This document shows, one piece after another, positions 16,671-24,406 of a stretch of DNA of 64,000 bases. A program made the translations under genes and the position numbers. The stretch is from Marinobacter adhaerens HP15 (GTDB lineage Bacteria > Pseudomonadota > Gammaproteobacteria > Pseudomonadales > Oleiphilaceae), in the NCBI RefSeq assembly GCF_000166295.1, contig NC_017507.1:1-64000 (forward strand), read 5' to 3'. Position 1 is the first letter of the stretch, and each line of letters starts with the position of its first letter. Under the pieces are notes generated by a model. That model worked only from the letters and a program-made list of their open reading frames with translations. It made no database searches and was not told the origin of the DNA.

Positions 16671-18188
16671 ATGCAGGTTTTTTTACTCAAGCGGAATTTG
16701 CGTTTGCAAGATTCAGATCCCTTCTATGAGGCCATGAGGGGATATCGGCGCTTCGGACCGGTGTTGCCCCTCTACATCCATGAGCCCTCAATAATTCGCC
16801 AGCCTGACATCTGTCTTCAGCACCAAAATTTCATTTTTGAGACTCTTGACGAGCTTTCGCAAGAAATCCGGTCGATCGGAGGCAAGTTGCTCGAATTGGT
16901 GGGGGAGGCTGTGCCAACTCTGGATGTTATTCACCAAATTGCACCTATCGCACGTATCTGCACCCACCAGGAGACAACTCAGGGCGTCCAGTACGAAAGA
17001 GATAAGGCGGTGCGTAAGTGGTGCTCCAGAAACAGCGTAAAGCTTGTCGAGTTCCAACAGGATGGCGTGGTCAGAGCAGGTTGCAGAGACCAGAAAAAGC
17101 AAACGTTCCCCGAGTACTTTGCCGATTCGGTTAACCGTGAATTGAAAGATCCCGGGGGTATTGATTTGGGTGTCCGGTTTGCATCAACACCTCTTCCATC
17201 GGCACCAAGGGTTACCATTCCGCGGGCTCAGGGTTACGACAGGCCATTTCGTCAGCGTGGTGGGCGTAGTGAGGCCGAAAAGTTATTCAAAGACTTTTTT
17301 AGTGTCGGGTCTATCAACAGCTATCCATTCAAGTTATCCAGCCCGAACACTGCATGGGAAGGGTGTAGCCGGATTTCCGCTTACCTCTCTTACGGCATTG
17401 TATCTGACAGGGCCGTGATGAAAGCGATTGATGACGTTGTTTCCTCTGGCCACAGCTATATGGATGCGGCGGCTTTTGAGAAATTGCAGGGGCGCGCGAG
17501 GTTCTACCTGGATAGGCTGATGTGGCGACGGAACTACCTGCAGATGTTCGAGGACGATCCGACGCTCGAACACCGGCATGCCTTGTCACAATTCGACGGA
17601 GTGAGAATCTCTGACCGTGAAGACCCGCTGTTTAAAGCCTGGCAGAGCGGAAGAACTGGATTTCCGTTTATCGATGCCTGTGTCCGTTGCCTTAAAGAGA
17701 CCGGTTGGTTAAACATGCGGGGCAGAGCCGCCATTACGTCGTTTGCGACTATGAACCTTTGGCACGATTCTCTCAATGTGGCGGCTTTTCTAGCTGGTGA
17801 ATTCCTGGATTACATGCCTGGGATCCACTGGCCCATCATTCAGGTCGTCAGCGGTACCGCATCCCCCCAAAACGGAATCATGGTGTACTGTCCCATGAAG
17901 CAAGCGCTTGATCACGACAAAGATGGGGTATTCATTCGCAAATATGTGCCAGAGCTCTCTGACCTACAGGCACCGCACATCCACGACCTATCGCGAACGA
18001 CTAACCATCTTTCTGATCTGGCCCGGCGTTCAGGGTTCTTGCCTTACCCGGCACCCATAGTCGACCACATTGCAACTGCACGGGTTGCGAAGAAACGTGT
18101 GAGCTATCTACAGAAGGGCAAGGTAGAGGTGTTATCCCAAGATCATGAGTCCTCCAGTACCAGTTCGGTTCAGCTCGGCTTGCTCTAA
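16671..18188 (+). CDS. Photolyase/cryptochrome family flavoprotein
   Basis: This 505-residue protein has an N-terminal photolyase alpha/beta domain (MQVFLLKRNLRLQDSDPF; PVLPLYIHEPS). A C-terminal FAD-binding helical domain follows, with AWEGCSRISAYLSYGIVSDR, the segment RTGFPFIDACVRCLKETGWL, and the flavin-contacting region NMRGRAAITSFATMNLW. The C-terminus has CPMKQALDHDKDGVFIRKYV, as in family members. It either repairs UV pyrimidine dimers or senses blue light; sequence alone does not decide between these. The cofactor-binding layout looks complete. It stands alone between intergenic regions. Confidence 0.87.
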   Translation: MQVFLLKRNLRLQDSDPFYEAMRGYRRFGPVLPLYIHEPSIIRQPDICLQHQNFIFETLDELSQEIRSIGGKLLELVGEAVPTLDVIHQIAPIARICTHQETTQGVQYERDKAVRKWCSRNSVKLVEFQQDGVVRAGCRDQKKQTFPEYFADSVNRELKDPGGIDLGVRFASTPLPSAPRVTIPRAQGYDRPFRQRGGRSEAEKLFKDFFSVGSINSYPFKLSSPNTAWEGCSRISAYLSYGIVSDRAVMKAIDDVVSSGHSYMDAAAFEKLQGRARFYLDRLMWRRNYLQMFEDDPTLEHRHALSQFDGVRISDREDPLFKAWQSGRTGFPFIDACVRCLKETGWLNMRGRAAITSFATMNLWHDSLNVAAFLAGEFLDYMPGIHWPIIQVVSGTASPQNGIMVYCPMKQALDHDKDGVFIRKYVPELSDLQAPHIHDLSRTTNHLSDLARRSGFLPYPAPIVDHIATARVAKKRVSYLQKGKVEVLSQDHESSSTSSVQLGLL

Positions 18189-18265
18189 AGGTGCGTTGGG
18201 GCTTTTAAGTAAAGAGAACTCGTTTTGAGAGTGTTCTTATGGTTAACCCAGAACCTATGTCTTAG

Positions 18266-18336
18266 TTCGATTAGATGGGGCGGCTCCATGCCTATAGGAG
18301 GCGAATCAGAAGGGCCGCCCAGGATCTTAAGCTGCC
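18266..18336 (+). pseudogene. Decayed duplicate of an internal piece of the 21534-21929 gene
   Basis: These 71 bases align without gaps to 21587-21657, with roughly four of five bases identical by eye. Shared blocks include GATGGGGCGGCT and GCGAATCAGA. In the intact copy they encode FDWMGRLHDHRKRIRGAAQD; here the same frame has a TAG in place of the Trp codon. The fragment directly abuts repeat unit A. It shows that the orphan gene and the repeat were once duplicated together. Confidence 0.7.
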
Positions 18337-18346
18337 TTGTCGGAAT

Positions 18347-18622
18347 TTCGGATAATCAAAGGCAAAAATATTGCAGTTGGTTCAACGTACCTCAGCGACT
18401 CGGGGTGGCTTTTGGCGGGCGAACTTTGTGGTTTGCTAACCGACGCAGGCTGAGAAAGAATTTTTATAGCTTGAGGCTAGACATTGCTATCACTGGCTGT
18501 TCTATAACCGAGGGAAATTGCCAATATCGGAGGGTCGAGGGTTGATTGGAGCAGAAATCTCAGTGGGCATCCGAAAAAAACCAGTGGGCGTCCGAACAAT
18601 AGGAAAAATGGTGAAATCCGAA
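18347..18622. repeat. Inverted-terminus repeat, unit A
   Basis: This unit starts TTCGGATAATC and ends AATCCGAA, giving perfect 7-base inverted termini (TTCGGAT/ATCCGAA). Internal conserved blocks are AAAAATATTGCA at the left, a segment at 18411-18455 that matches 21282-21329 in unit C, and CCAGTGGGCGTCCGA at 18581 on the right. A shorter second copy of the last block, CAGTGGGCATCCGA, precedes it at 18561. The unit has no coding capacity. It could be a MITE-like element or a cassette-associated element. Confidence 0.65.
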
Positions 18623-18796
18623 GCCGTTTTCTGGAACTGGCCGGGATTTTAGATTGGCAAGGGTAAGAAAACTGCTCTGTTGGACCGACAAGGTGCACAT
18701 TGGAGCCGTAATCCCAAGGTCATTCTGGCTAGTAACTTCAGGCCAGAGGTCAATATCGCGAGTTTCTCGAGCATTTTACTGGGTGGTTAGGGCACT

Positions 18797-18968
18797 TTCG
18801 GATAATCGGAGGTAGAAATATTGCACGCTATTTAGCTTTTTTTGGCGCCCGGTGAACAAGAAATGTTCGGAGCTCTGGCAAATGCAAGGTTTCCAGGGGG
18901 GATGAGTTCAATGAGGTGTCCGATAAGCCAGTGGGCGTCCGATAAATAAGAAGAATGGTCAATCCGAA
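18797..18968. repeat. Inverted-terminus repeat, unit B
   Basis: This shorter copy (172 bases) has the same perfect termini TTCGGAT and ATCCGAA. It has GAAATATTGCA near the left end and CCAGTGGGCGTCCGATAA at 18928, followed by AAGAAGAATGGTCAATCCGAA. An internal inverted repeat GAACAAGAAATGTTC lies at about 18853. The interior differs from unit A, so only the ends and a few blocks are conserved. Confidence 0.65.
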
Positions 18969-19016
18969 GCTACCCTCGAATTTTGTAGCCTTTGTCATTG
19001 GCGAACGCCAAGACAG

Positions 19017-19388
19017 TCACATCCGGGCCGTTACGCGAGTGAGGAGCTTCGGCAGCAATGTATAGAGCCCACCCTCGTAAATTGAGGGCGTGTAGTCCTC
19101 ACAAGCCGAGAGGCACATACCTATTAAGACCTGATTGAGTCGAGCCAAAAGCCGGTTTTTGTCGTCGGCAGGGAAGTCTGTGTCAGGGATTCTCAGAAAG
19201 GTAAGACAACTGTCCCGCGTAGAGCTCGAAGAGAGGAGCTGGTCAATAGTTTTAAATGAATACCTGCGATGACCGCCAGCGGTGTAAGTATCAGGGTTGG
19301 GGGCGCCAGTTTGTTCAAGCTGACGAGGATTCGAGGGGCTTTGACCAATGTATTTGGATGCTTTGCCAATGTGTAAGGAATTGGTCAT
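19017..19388 (-). CDS. Short MerR-like helix-turn-helix protein
   Basis: This is a 123-residue protein. Its N-terminus, SLHIGKASKYIGQSPSNPRQ followed by LEQTGAPNPDTYTAGGHRRYS, is a MerR/IS607-type winged helix with the characteristic GGHRRYS turn. The C-terminal 75 residues show no effector or recombinase motif. It could be a small regulator, an excisionase-like protein or a relic of an IS607 resolvase. AGTAGG precedes the ATG. It lies between the repeat units in gene-poor DNA, suggesting mobile-element origin. I do not know its target. Confidence 0.6.
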   Translation of the reverse strand: MTNSLHIGKASKYIGQSPSNPRQLEQTGAPNPDTYTAGGHRRYSFKTIDQLLSSSSTRDSCLTFLRIPDTDFPADDKNRLLARLNQVLIGMCLSACEDYTPSIYEGGLYTLLPKLLTRVTARM

Positions 19389-19897
19389 TTACCTACTAAT
19401 TGAATTGGAGGCGTTTCGAATACAAACAGTGTTTCAAAATGCACCCAATCTTACACAAGCAAAATAGGCGGAATCGGCAGTACAAAGGGGCTTGGAGGGG
19501 GATATAACTGAAAAATCTACAAGCGCGGTGTAAGAAACGCGGGCAAAGGTGACCGAACGAAGCATTCTGAGTCCAATAAGTTCCGTAAGGGTTTCTGTTC
19601 GGGGCATATGAAGTTTTGAAGGGGAGCAAAGGGAAACTGCTACGGATCAATAGGGAGCGCACAGGAACAAAAAAGAACAGAAATGGAACGCTCGGGGAAC
19701 GGAATAGGAGCAAAACGGAGCAGTGAGAACCTCACATGTAAGTTTTTCCGCAAATTGACCTGTAGTCTTGGTTAAAGTGCCTATGGAGTACATAGACAGT
19801 CTGAAATCACTCAGGCGTTTGCGATATAGTACGATCACAGGTGTTTCTGACACGCTAAGACGTGATGGGAAAGCGTTTGCCCAGTTAGACCAGTCGA
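19389..19897. other. Gene-free region with a purine-rich tract
   Basis: No supportable gene. Bases 19611-19733 are strongly G/A-biased on the + strand, with recurring GGAAC and GGAGC words, which creates an open but implausible minus-strand frame. The right part leads into the transposase remnant. Confidence 0.4.
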
Positions 19898-20083
19898 GTG
19901 AGTAAACGTCTGCTCACCGAAGAAGACGCTGTCGTCTCTCGCTTCAAGGATCAAAGACTGATGAATAAGCTGTGGTTAATCTGCAGGCAGCCAGGCCCTC
20001 ATCCGTACAAGCAGGCCACCGTTGAGCGGCCGGATATTCCGAATTATCTAACTCCGAAGTTTACGGTGAGCCGGCGCGGCTGA
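19898..20083 (+). mobile_element. Remnant of an IS3-family transposase (OrfB fragment)
   Basis: A 61-codon frame includes RLMNKLWLICRQPGPHPYKQ and then ATVERPDIPNYLTPKFTV. This is the linker region before the DDE core in IS3-family OrfB proteins. The catalytic domain that should follow (WCGDITYI and onward) is absent and the frame ends. No terminal inverted repeats of an intact element were found nearby. It is a dead fragment that marks past insertion. Confidence 0.72.
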
Positions 20084-20283
20084 GGAAAACCTTAAAATAC
20101 TCCCTGGGATTGGTTGACCAATACACCCCCAAGAGAAAAAATCTGGGAAGGTGGAATGCGAAATCGCAAAATGGCAAGGTAAGCTAAATACGGATGCAGT
20201 TCTTGATTTATGGCGCTATCGGATGAAATCCGGTACTGAGCCGGTAACGCAAATTATCCCTGTCACCTCAGGAGGCATTGGAA

Positions 20284-20472
20284 ATGACTACTACCGCAGA
20301 TAAACTTCGAGAGTTGCGCCGCAATGCAGGAAAAAACCACGACAAAATTATTCGCACATACTATGACGAGGTTAACGCCCAAAAGCTCGGAATTGCGTTG
20401 CCTTACGCCATAAATGGTGACGTTTACATTGCTCAATCTGACGGTCGAGTGGTGAAGCTTGAGGTAAACTAG
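20284..20472 (+). CDS. Small hypothetical protein
   Basis: This is a 62-residue charged protein beginning MTTTADKLRELRRNAGKNHD. The ATG at 20284 has a strong AGGAGG seven bases upstream, so translation is likely. The second half (GIALPYAINGDVYIAQSDGR) looks beta-rich. No family is recognised. The good initiation signal in otherwise gene-poor DNA argues for a real orphan or cassette-type gene. Confidence 0.5.
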   Translation: MTTTADKLRELRRNAGKNHDKIIRTYYDEVNAQKLGIALPYAINGDVYIAQSDGRVVKLEVN

Positions 20473-20625
20473 CCTCCTTACTTACTTCTATGGAAAGCTC
20501 TGTGGTGAGTTTTGCGATGATGCTAAAAAACCTATATTTTCGGCACTTGAACTTAAACTCTTGCTCAGTTGGCAAAGGCCTGATGGTCTACCGCACTTTT
20601 CTCGACGTCTACTCAAGTTAGTACG

Positions 20626-20931
20626 TTGATCGATCTATTCGGTTTTTCACTGCTGCTATTGGCTCTTACGCCAATAGCTTTGATCGGTTTGGCACGTCTC
20701 TCTTTTTTGCTTAAGCCTTGTCTTGCCTGGATTTTGTTACTGTCTTGCTTGGGTATGATGACCCTGACACTCCTAGCCATACCAATTTTTTTCCACCTCG
20801 AAGCATCAGGTATCATCCAAGTCACACGTCAACTATCAGTCGATTGGGGGCTCTGGGCTTTGGCCTCAGTCACTACGTCAATTCTGTGGGTCGTCATGAT
20901 TGCTATCCTCCGACATCGTTCAGGTGCCTGA
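20626..20931 (+). CDS. Small hypothetical membrane protein
   Basis: This 101-residue frame begins at a TTG and has three predicted membrane helices: FGFSLLLLALTPIALIGLA, CLAWILLLSCLGMMTLTLLA and WALASVTTSILWVVMIAIL. The hydrophobic pattern is typical of a real membrane protein, but the start codon is weak and no clear ribosome binding site was seen. Function unknown. Confidence 0.42.
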   Translation: MIDLFGFSLLLLALTPIALIGLARLSFLLKPCLAWILLLSCLGMMTLTLLAIPIFFHLEASGIIQVTRQLSVDWGLWALASVTTSILWVVMIAILRHRSGA

Positions 20932-21085
20932 TTTTGGCGGATTGGAAGTGAGGTTCCAGTTACGAAGCCCCGTTCCATAGGCGACAGCACGTTTCTGGCG
21001 CTTGGAAATAAAGACTCCACTGAGGCCCGAAGACAGAGGGAAATTACCAAGGCTACGAGGGCGAGGCCGGGCCCCATCAATGAAT

Positions 21086-21118
21086 CCAGTGGGCGTCCGA
21101 TAACTAAGAAGAATGGTC
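21086..21118. repeat. Isolated right-end block of the repeat family
   Basis: CCAGTGGGCGTCCGATAA is followed by CTAAGAAGAATGGTC, almost identical to the right end of unit B. No matching left end (TTCGGATAATC) was found upstream, so this is a solo or truncated copy. Confidence 0.6.
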
Positions 21119-21221
21119 AATTTGACATCGCTCCCGACAGCAGAAGCAGTTCGCCTCGAAAGCTACGGTCAGTGGTGAATCCCGCGAATTTTAGGCTTAG
21201 CTTTTTGTATGTTGCCGAAAG

Positions 21222-21460
21222 TTCGGATAATCGAAGGTAAAAAAATTGCACGTTGCTCTGCCAACTCCGGAACGAGCGGCGCTTTTGTGACGGCCGAACT
21301 CTATGTTCCGCTCACTGACGCTGGCGAAACCGGCCCGTTTTCAAAGTTCGGACCGAATCAAAGCCGTTAGCTCTCACTAGGCTTCCGAACACCTAGAAAA
21401 GTAGCTAGGCTCACAGGGATAAGGATGGGTTTAAATAGTGGTTCCAGTGGGCGTCCGATA
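21222..21460. repeat. Inverted-terminus repeat, unit C
   Basis: This unit starts TTCGGATAATCGAAGG, followed by AAAAAAATTGCA. The spacing from that block to the GAAC of the internal hairpin is 50 bases, as in unit A. The internal segment includes GAACTCTATGTTC, a short inverted repeat. The right block CCAGTGGGCGTCCGATAA is at 21444, but the final ATCCGAA seen in A and B is missing. The intact orphan gene follows directly. Confidence 0.6.
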
Positions 21461-21533
21461 AACAAACGCGAGCCTTCTGAACGCCGCCAATTACTCATTT
21501 CTTCACCTTGAATTGATTAGTAAACAAGATTCC

Positions 21534-21929
21534 ATGATCGCGGGTAAGCGACCCAATGGCATCACAAACGAAGTACGAGATAATTTGTTCGATTGGATGG
21601 GGCGGCTGCATGACCACAGGAAGCGAATCAGAGGTGCCGCTCAGGATCCCAAGCTGTCCCACGGGGAGATATATGATCAGTATTTCAGAGCCGTAGGGGG
21701 CGTTTTCGACAAGGTTGATGGTGCGCAAGCCCGATTATTCCTAAGCAAGTTTGCGGGAAGTTTATCTGTTGGCCCGAGGTTTCCAGGGGACGTGAAGGTT
21801 TTAAGCAAGTTGGGCGCCTTGCCTGAGGGCGAGTTACTGGTTAAAACATTAGTCCCTATTCAAGACTTGGAGTTCAATGATGTTTTCCCGGTTAAATTCA
21901 TGCGTGCTCTCGCTGCTCTTTGTCACTAA
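21534..21929 (+). CDS. Orphan hypothetical protein next to repeat unit C
   Basis: This is a 131-residue, charged, mainly helical protein that I do not recognise. It includes NLFDWMGRLHDHRKRIRGAA and RLFLSKFAGSLSVGPRFPGD. The ATG at 21534 is preferred; a TTG at 21513 would add seven residues. A decayed copy of its N-terminal part lies at 18266, beside another repeat unit. Its end overlaps the start of the next gene. There is no signal peptide. Confidence 0.55.
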   Translation: MIAGKRPNGITNEVRDNLFDWMGRLHDHRKRIRGAAQDPKLSHGEIYDQYFRAVGGVFDKVDGAQARLFLSKFAGSLSVGPRFPGDVKVLSKLGALPEGELLVKTLVPIQDLEFNDVFPVKFMRALAALCH

Positions 21930-22341
21930 CGTGGCCCATGGCGGTTTCCCGCCATCCTGGTATATGAATGCTCTCGAAAAGGCTGATCCTAACACCCTGG
22001 GTTACGTTGCCCGCTTTGAGGAAGGTGCCTGCTTGATTACCGAGCGCGAGTTAAAAGACGCCGTGGCAAACATCATCAAGGGGTCGGAAATTGAGCCAAA
22101 ACCAGGACGCCGAGGGGAAGTCCACCTGAGTGTCGGCGTCAGATGCCTCGACGTCGACCAGAAATCCGTTTTTTCCCTCTCTATTCGGTTTGGCAGAAAG
22201 GACTCCGACTCGACGGTGCTCTACGTAAAAGACTACGGCGAGATCTTTTCGGCCATGGAGGCTGAGGCCGTGCTGCATAACATTAAAATCGCAGTCGAAG
22301 CTGCGATGACCGACTATACCCTGGCTAGTTTCGACCGGTAA
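21877..22341 (+). CDS. Hypothetical exported protein
   Basis: This 154-residue protein has a signal peptide (MMFSRLNSCVLSLLFVTNVA, then HGG). GGAG sits five bases before the ATG, which lies inside the end of the previous gene. The mature part contains CLITERELKDAVANIIKGSE and VHLSVGVRCLDV, a mixed alpha/beta pattern, and two or three Cys. The protein is probably periplasmic. I do not recognise the family. Confidence 0.6.
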   Translation: MMFSRLNSCVLSLLFVTNVAHGGFPPSWYMNALEKADPNTLGYVARFEEGACLITERELKDAVANIIKGSEIEPKPGRRGEVHLSVGVRCLDVDQKSVFSLSIRFGRKDSDSTVLYVKDYGEIFSAMEAEAVLHNIKIAVEAAMTDYTLASFDR

Positions 22342-22466
22342 TAGGGAATCACACGTTTTCTGAGTCCTCCACTTCTGTATTGCTGGGCCAGATGGGAAGA
22401 AAGAGGCTATGACCGTCGATGGGCAGCCATTTCTCAAGCGGAAAGAGAACAATCTCGCGAGGGCAA

Positions 22467-22910
22467 TTACAATAGAACACCGGCCAAAAGTATCGCCGTT
22501 CCCCCGATTTCGCCCAGAATAAGCATTAGCATGTAAATGCGAATGACGTTTCCGGGGATGGTGATTCCACCGAGGCGGTGAGGACGTTGTAGTTGGTTGT
22601 CGGTATCTTTCAGCCAGCCATGAACTGCATAGGTAAAAACTGCTGAGGCAAACCAAAGGATCGCGATGGCAACCGCAGCCAAATTCACGCCCGCCGACCA
22701 TTTGCTATGGAGGGCGAGTTGTTGAAGTACTATGCAGGCGAAGGCATACATCAGAGCAGTGCGGTGACATATATCCACGTAAGTGGGCGCTGAGGCATCG
22801 TTGCTTCGCATCATGTGCCGGTATTTCCAGATACCTGTCAGCATTCCCACCAGCAAAAAGCCACCGGCAGAAATTAAGGCTACGTGTTCTGCACTCGGTA
22901 AATCAGTCAT
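22467..22910 (-). CDS. Hypothetical four-helix membrane protein
   Basis: This 147-residue protein has about four membrane helices (VALISAGGFLLVGMLTGIW; TALMYAFACIVLQQLAL; LAAVAIAILWFASAVFTYAV; IYMLMLILGEIGGTAILLAG). Its start overlaps the end of the nitrilase gene by eight bases, so it is the last gene of a minus-strand operon. No family recognised. Confidence 0.62.
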   Translation of the reverse strand: MTDLPSAEHVALISAGGFLLVGMLTGIWKYRHMMRSNDASAPTYVDICHRTALMYAFACIVLQQLALHSKWSAGVNLAAVAIAILWFASAVFTYAVHGWLKDTDNQLQRPHRLGGITIPGNVIRIYMLMLILGEIGGTAILLAGVLL

Positions 22911-23913
22911 CGAGATTATCCTGAGTTAATTTGAGGAAGTTTCTTTTAGCGGCCGCCAATCCCATCTGACGCCCTTTTTTGGCATAGATTGGTTTTGTTG
23001 CCCAGTTTTGTTGGTCCCAGTAACGGCGCATTAGCCATGGCAATCGGGGAACCCAAAAGCGGCTGTTTTTATGTCCATTAAGCAGGGGGGGCTCTTGTAT
23101 GTTGATGGTGGCGTGCACAATGCCGGGACCTTGGTCGGTGTGACGACTCCCCAAGACGTTGCCATTAGCGTCAACAATCTGAGTTGCGCCTACAAAGTGG
23201 GTGGAATAGGGCAACGTCGTCTCTAGTCCAGCCAGGAGCCTGAAGCGGCCAGAGAATTGCCCGCAATGGCTCGCTTGGAGGACCGGCACGCCAAGACGTT
23301 TGGCAAACTCTGATGGCGCGTTTTCGCTCAACTGAGCATTGTGTCTTGCCAGGGTGCCCAGAAGCAGGCTTTTGGGGCTCAATCCTGGCCAGTTGCTTGG
23401 GACTGTCCACCAGTGTGTGCCGGTCATCGCGATCTGCACGCGTCCTTGCATACGCTGAACGGTTTGCTCGCGTATCAGCTCCCAGCAAACGGCGGCACCC
23501 ACCACGCCGAGGTCAGACTGCATTACGCCATCATCAGTTCCCCCAACGTAAAAGGCATTCTCCCACATGGTGGGTATGTCTTTGTCATGGGTGTGGAGAC
23601 GATGGTTAGGTTCGACGAAGACATAGCGGTTGTATATTTCGCCGTGATCTTCCTGGAGGAGTGAACCCCCTATCCAGATATCAAGTTCGCTGGCTAATCG
23701 CTTCAGCAAGCTGACAGCATGGTTGTGCGCACTCAGAACGGCGGCATAGGGGCGTTCATCGGGAGTGATTGCACTCGTAAAGAACTCAGGAAGGGCAATT
23801 AGCCGAGCGCCGCTCCTCGCTGCCTCTCGCACCATTTTTTCGGCCAGCCCTAAATTGTGACTCACATCCCCAACACGGGTTTGCATTTGAATTGCAGCAG
23901 CATTGAGTTTCAT
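22903..23913 (-). CDS. Nitrilase-superfamily carbon-nitrogen hydrolase
   Basis: This 336-residue hydrolase starts MKLNAAAIQMQTRVGDVSHN. The catalytic triad of the superfamily is visible: Glu in IALPEFFTS (about residue 43), Lys in HTHDKDIP and Cys in GAAVCWELIREQ. It should hydrolyse an amide or nitrile C-N bond; the substrate is unknown. The start at 23913 is preferred because it overlaps the MAPEG stop (ATGA) and has a GGGGG ribosome site. The frame stays open upstream but reads through the MAPEG gene. Neighbours are the MAPEG and small membrane proteins. Confidence 0.82.
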   Translation of the reverse strand: MKLNAAAIQMQTRVGDVSHNLGLAEKMVREAARSGARLIALPEFFTSAITPDERPYAAVLSAHNHAVSLLKRLASELDIWIGGSLLQEDHGEIYNRYVFVEPNHRLHTHDKDIPTMWENAFYVGGTDDGVMQSDLGVVGAAVCWELIREQTVQRMQGRVQIAMTGTHWWTVPSNWPGLSPKSLLLGTLARHNAQLSENAPSEFAKRLGVPVLQASHCGQFSGRFRLLAGLETTLPYSTHFVGATQIVDANGNVLGSRHTDQGPGIVHATINIQEPPLLNGHKNSRFWVPRLPWLMRRYWDQQNWATKPIYAKKGRQMGLAAAKRNFLKLTQDNLDD

Positions 23914-24329
23914 GCCACTACCCCCGCAACTGAAATGAGCGCCAAGCCCAACAATTGTCCGACATACAAAAGCCCCCTTATGAACACCAGTATGGGCTGC
24001 GTGCCAGCGACGTGAATAGCGGATTGGAGGATGCGGATACCAACCAACCAGGAAATACACCACCCCCAGTCCGTAAGAACGCTACCGTTACTTGCCACCA
24101 CAAGTGAGGCCACCAAAAACAGAGGAAAGGTTTCAACGCAGTTTTTGTGGGCGTCGTGGGCTCGCTGAACCAATAGTGGCTCGGCTTTAGGCTGTGAGCG
24201 AGGCCACGAATTGGCGGCAGATCGCCGCAGTAGAACCAATGTAGTTCGATACGCGAATACAACACCGACCAAGCCGGCAGTAAGAAGTGCATATGTTACA
24301 AGTGGGGCAAGAAGTTGACTTGGTAGCAT
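23910..24329 (-). CDS. MAPEG-family membrane protein
   Basis: This 139-residue protein has four predicted helices and the MAPEG motif VQRAHDAHKNCVETFPLFLV at about residues 54-73. Eukaryotic MAPEG members are glutathione transferases or eicosanoid enzymes; the bacterial roles are mostly unknown. Its stop overlaps the nitrilase start, so the two are probably co-translated. Confidence 0.82.
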   Translation of the reverse strand: MLPSQLLAPLVTYALLTAGLVGVVFAYRTTLVLLRRSAANSWPRSQPKAEPLLVQRAHDAHKNCVETFPLFLVASLVVASNGSVLTDWGWCISWLVGIRILQSAIHVAGTQPILVFIRGLLYVGQLLGLALISVAGVVA

Positions 24330-24406
24330 GGCTGGTGACCTCTAAACATTGAGTGTCGATAATGCCCTTAGCCATGCACCGGTGACTTGCAAAAATCTGC
24401 TAAAAA

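Larger units (their letters stand above)
18189..19016. other. Gene-free region carrying repeat units A and B
   Basis: About 830 bases with no supported gene. It holds two copies of the inverted-terminus repeat described separately and a decayed copy of part of the 21534-21929 gene. A 106-codon frame at 18225-18545 runs across these repeats and is considered accidental. Confidence 0.55.
20932..21533. other. Gene-free region carrying repeat unit C and a lone right-end block
   Basis: About 600 bases with no supported gene. It holds one isolated copy of the right-end repeat block (21086-21118) and repeat unit C. The rest shows nothing recognisable. Confidence 0.45.

Noticed and set aside
18225..18545. 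106-codon + strand frame
   Set aside because: It runs through repeat unit A and the decayed gene copy, with no ribosome site or recognisable protein pattern.
19396..19713. 105-codon minus-strand frame
   Set aside because: It is a product of the purine-rich tract; the translation is dominated by Phe, Leu, Ser and Arg and has no convincing start.
18189..21533. Integron cassette array with attC sites
   Set aside because: Gene-plus-repeat layout suggested it, but the repeats lack the paired RYYYAAC/GTTRRRY core motifs and no integron integrase was seen.
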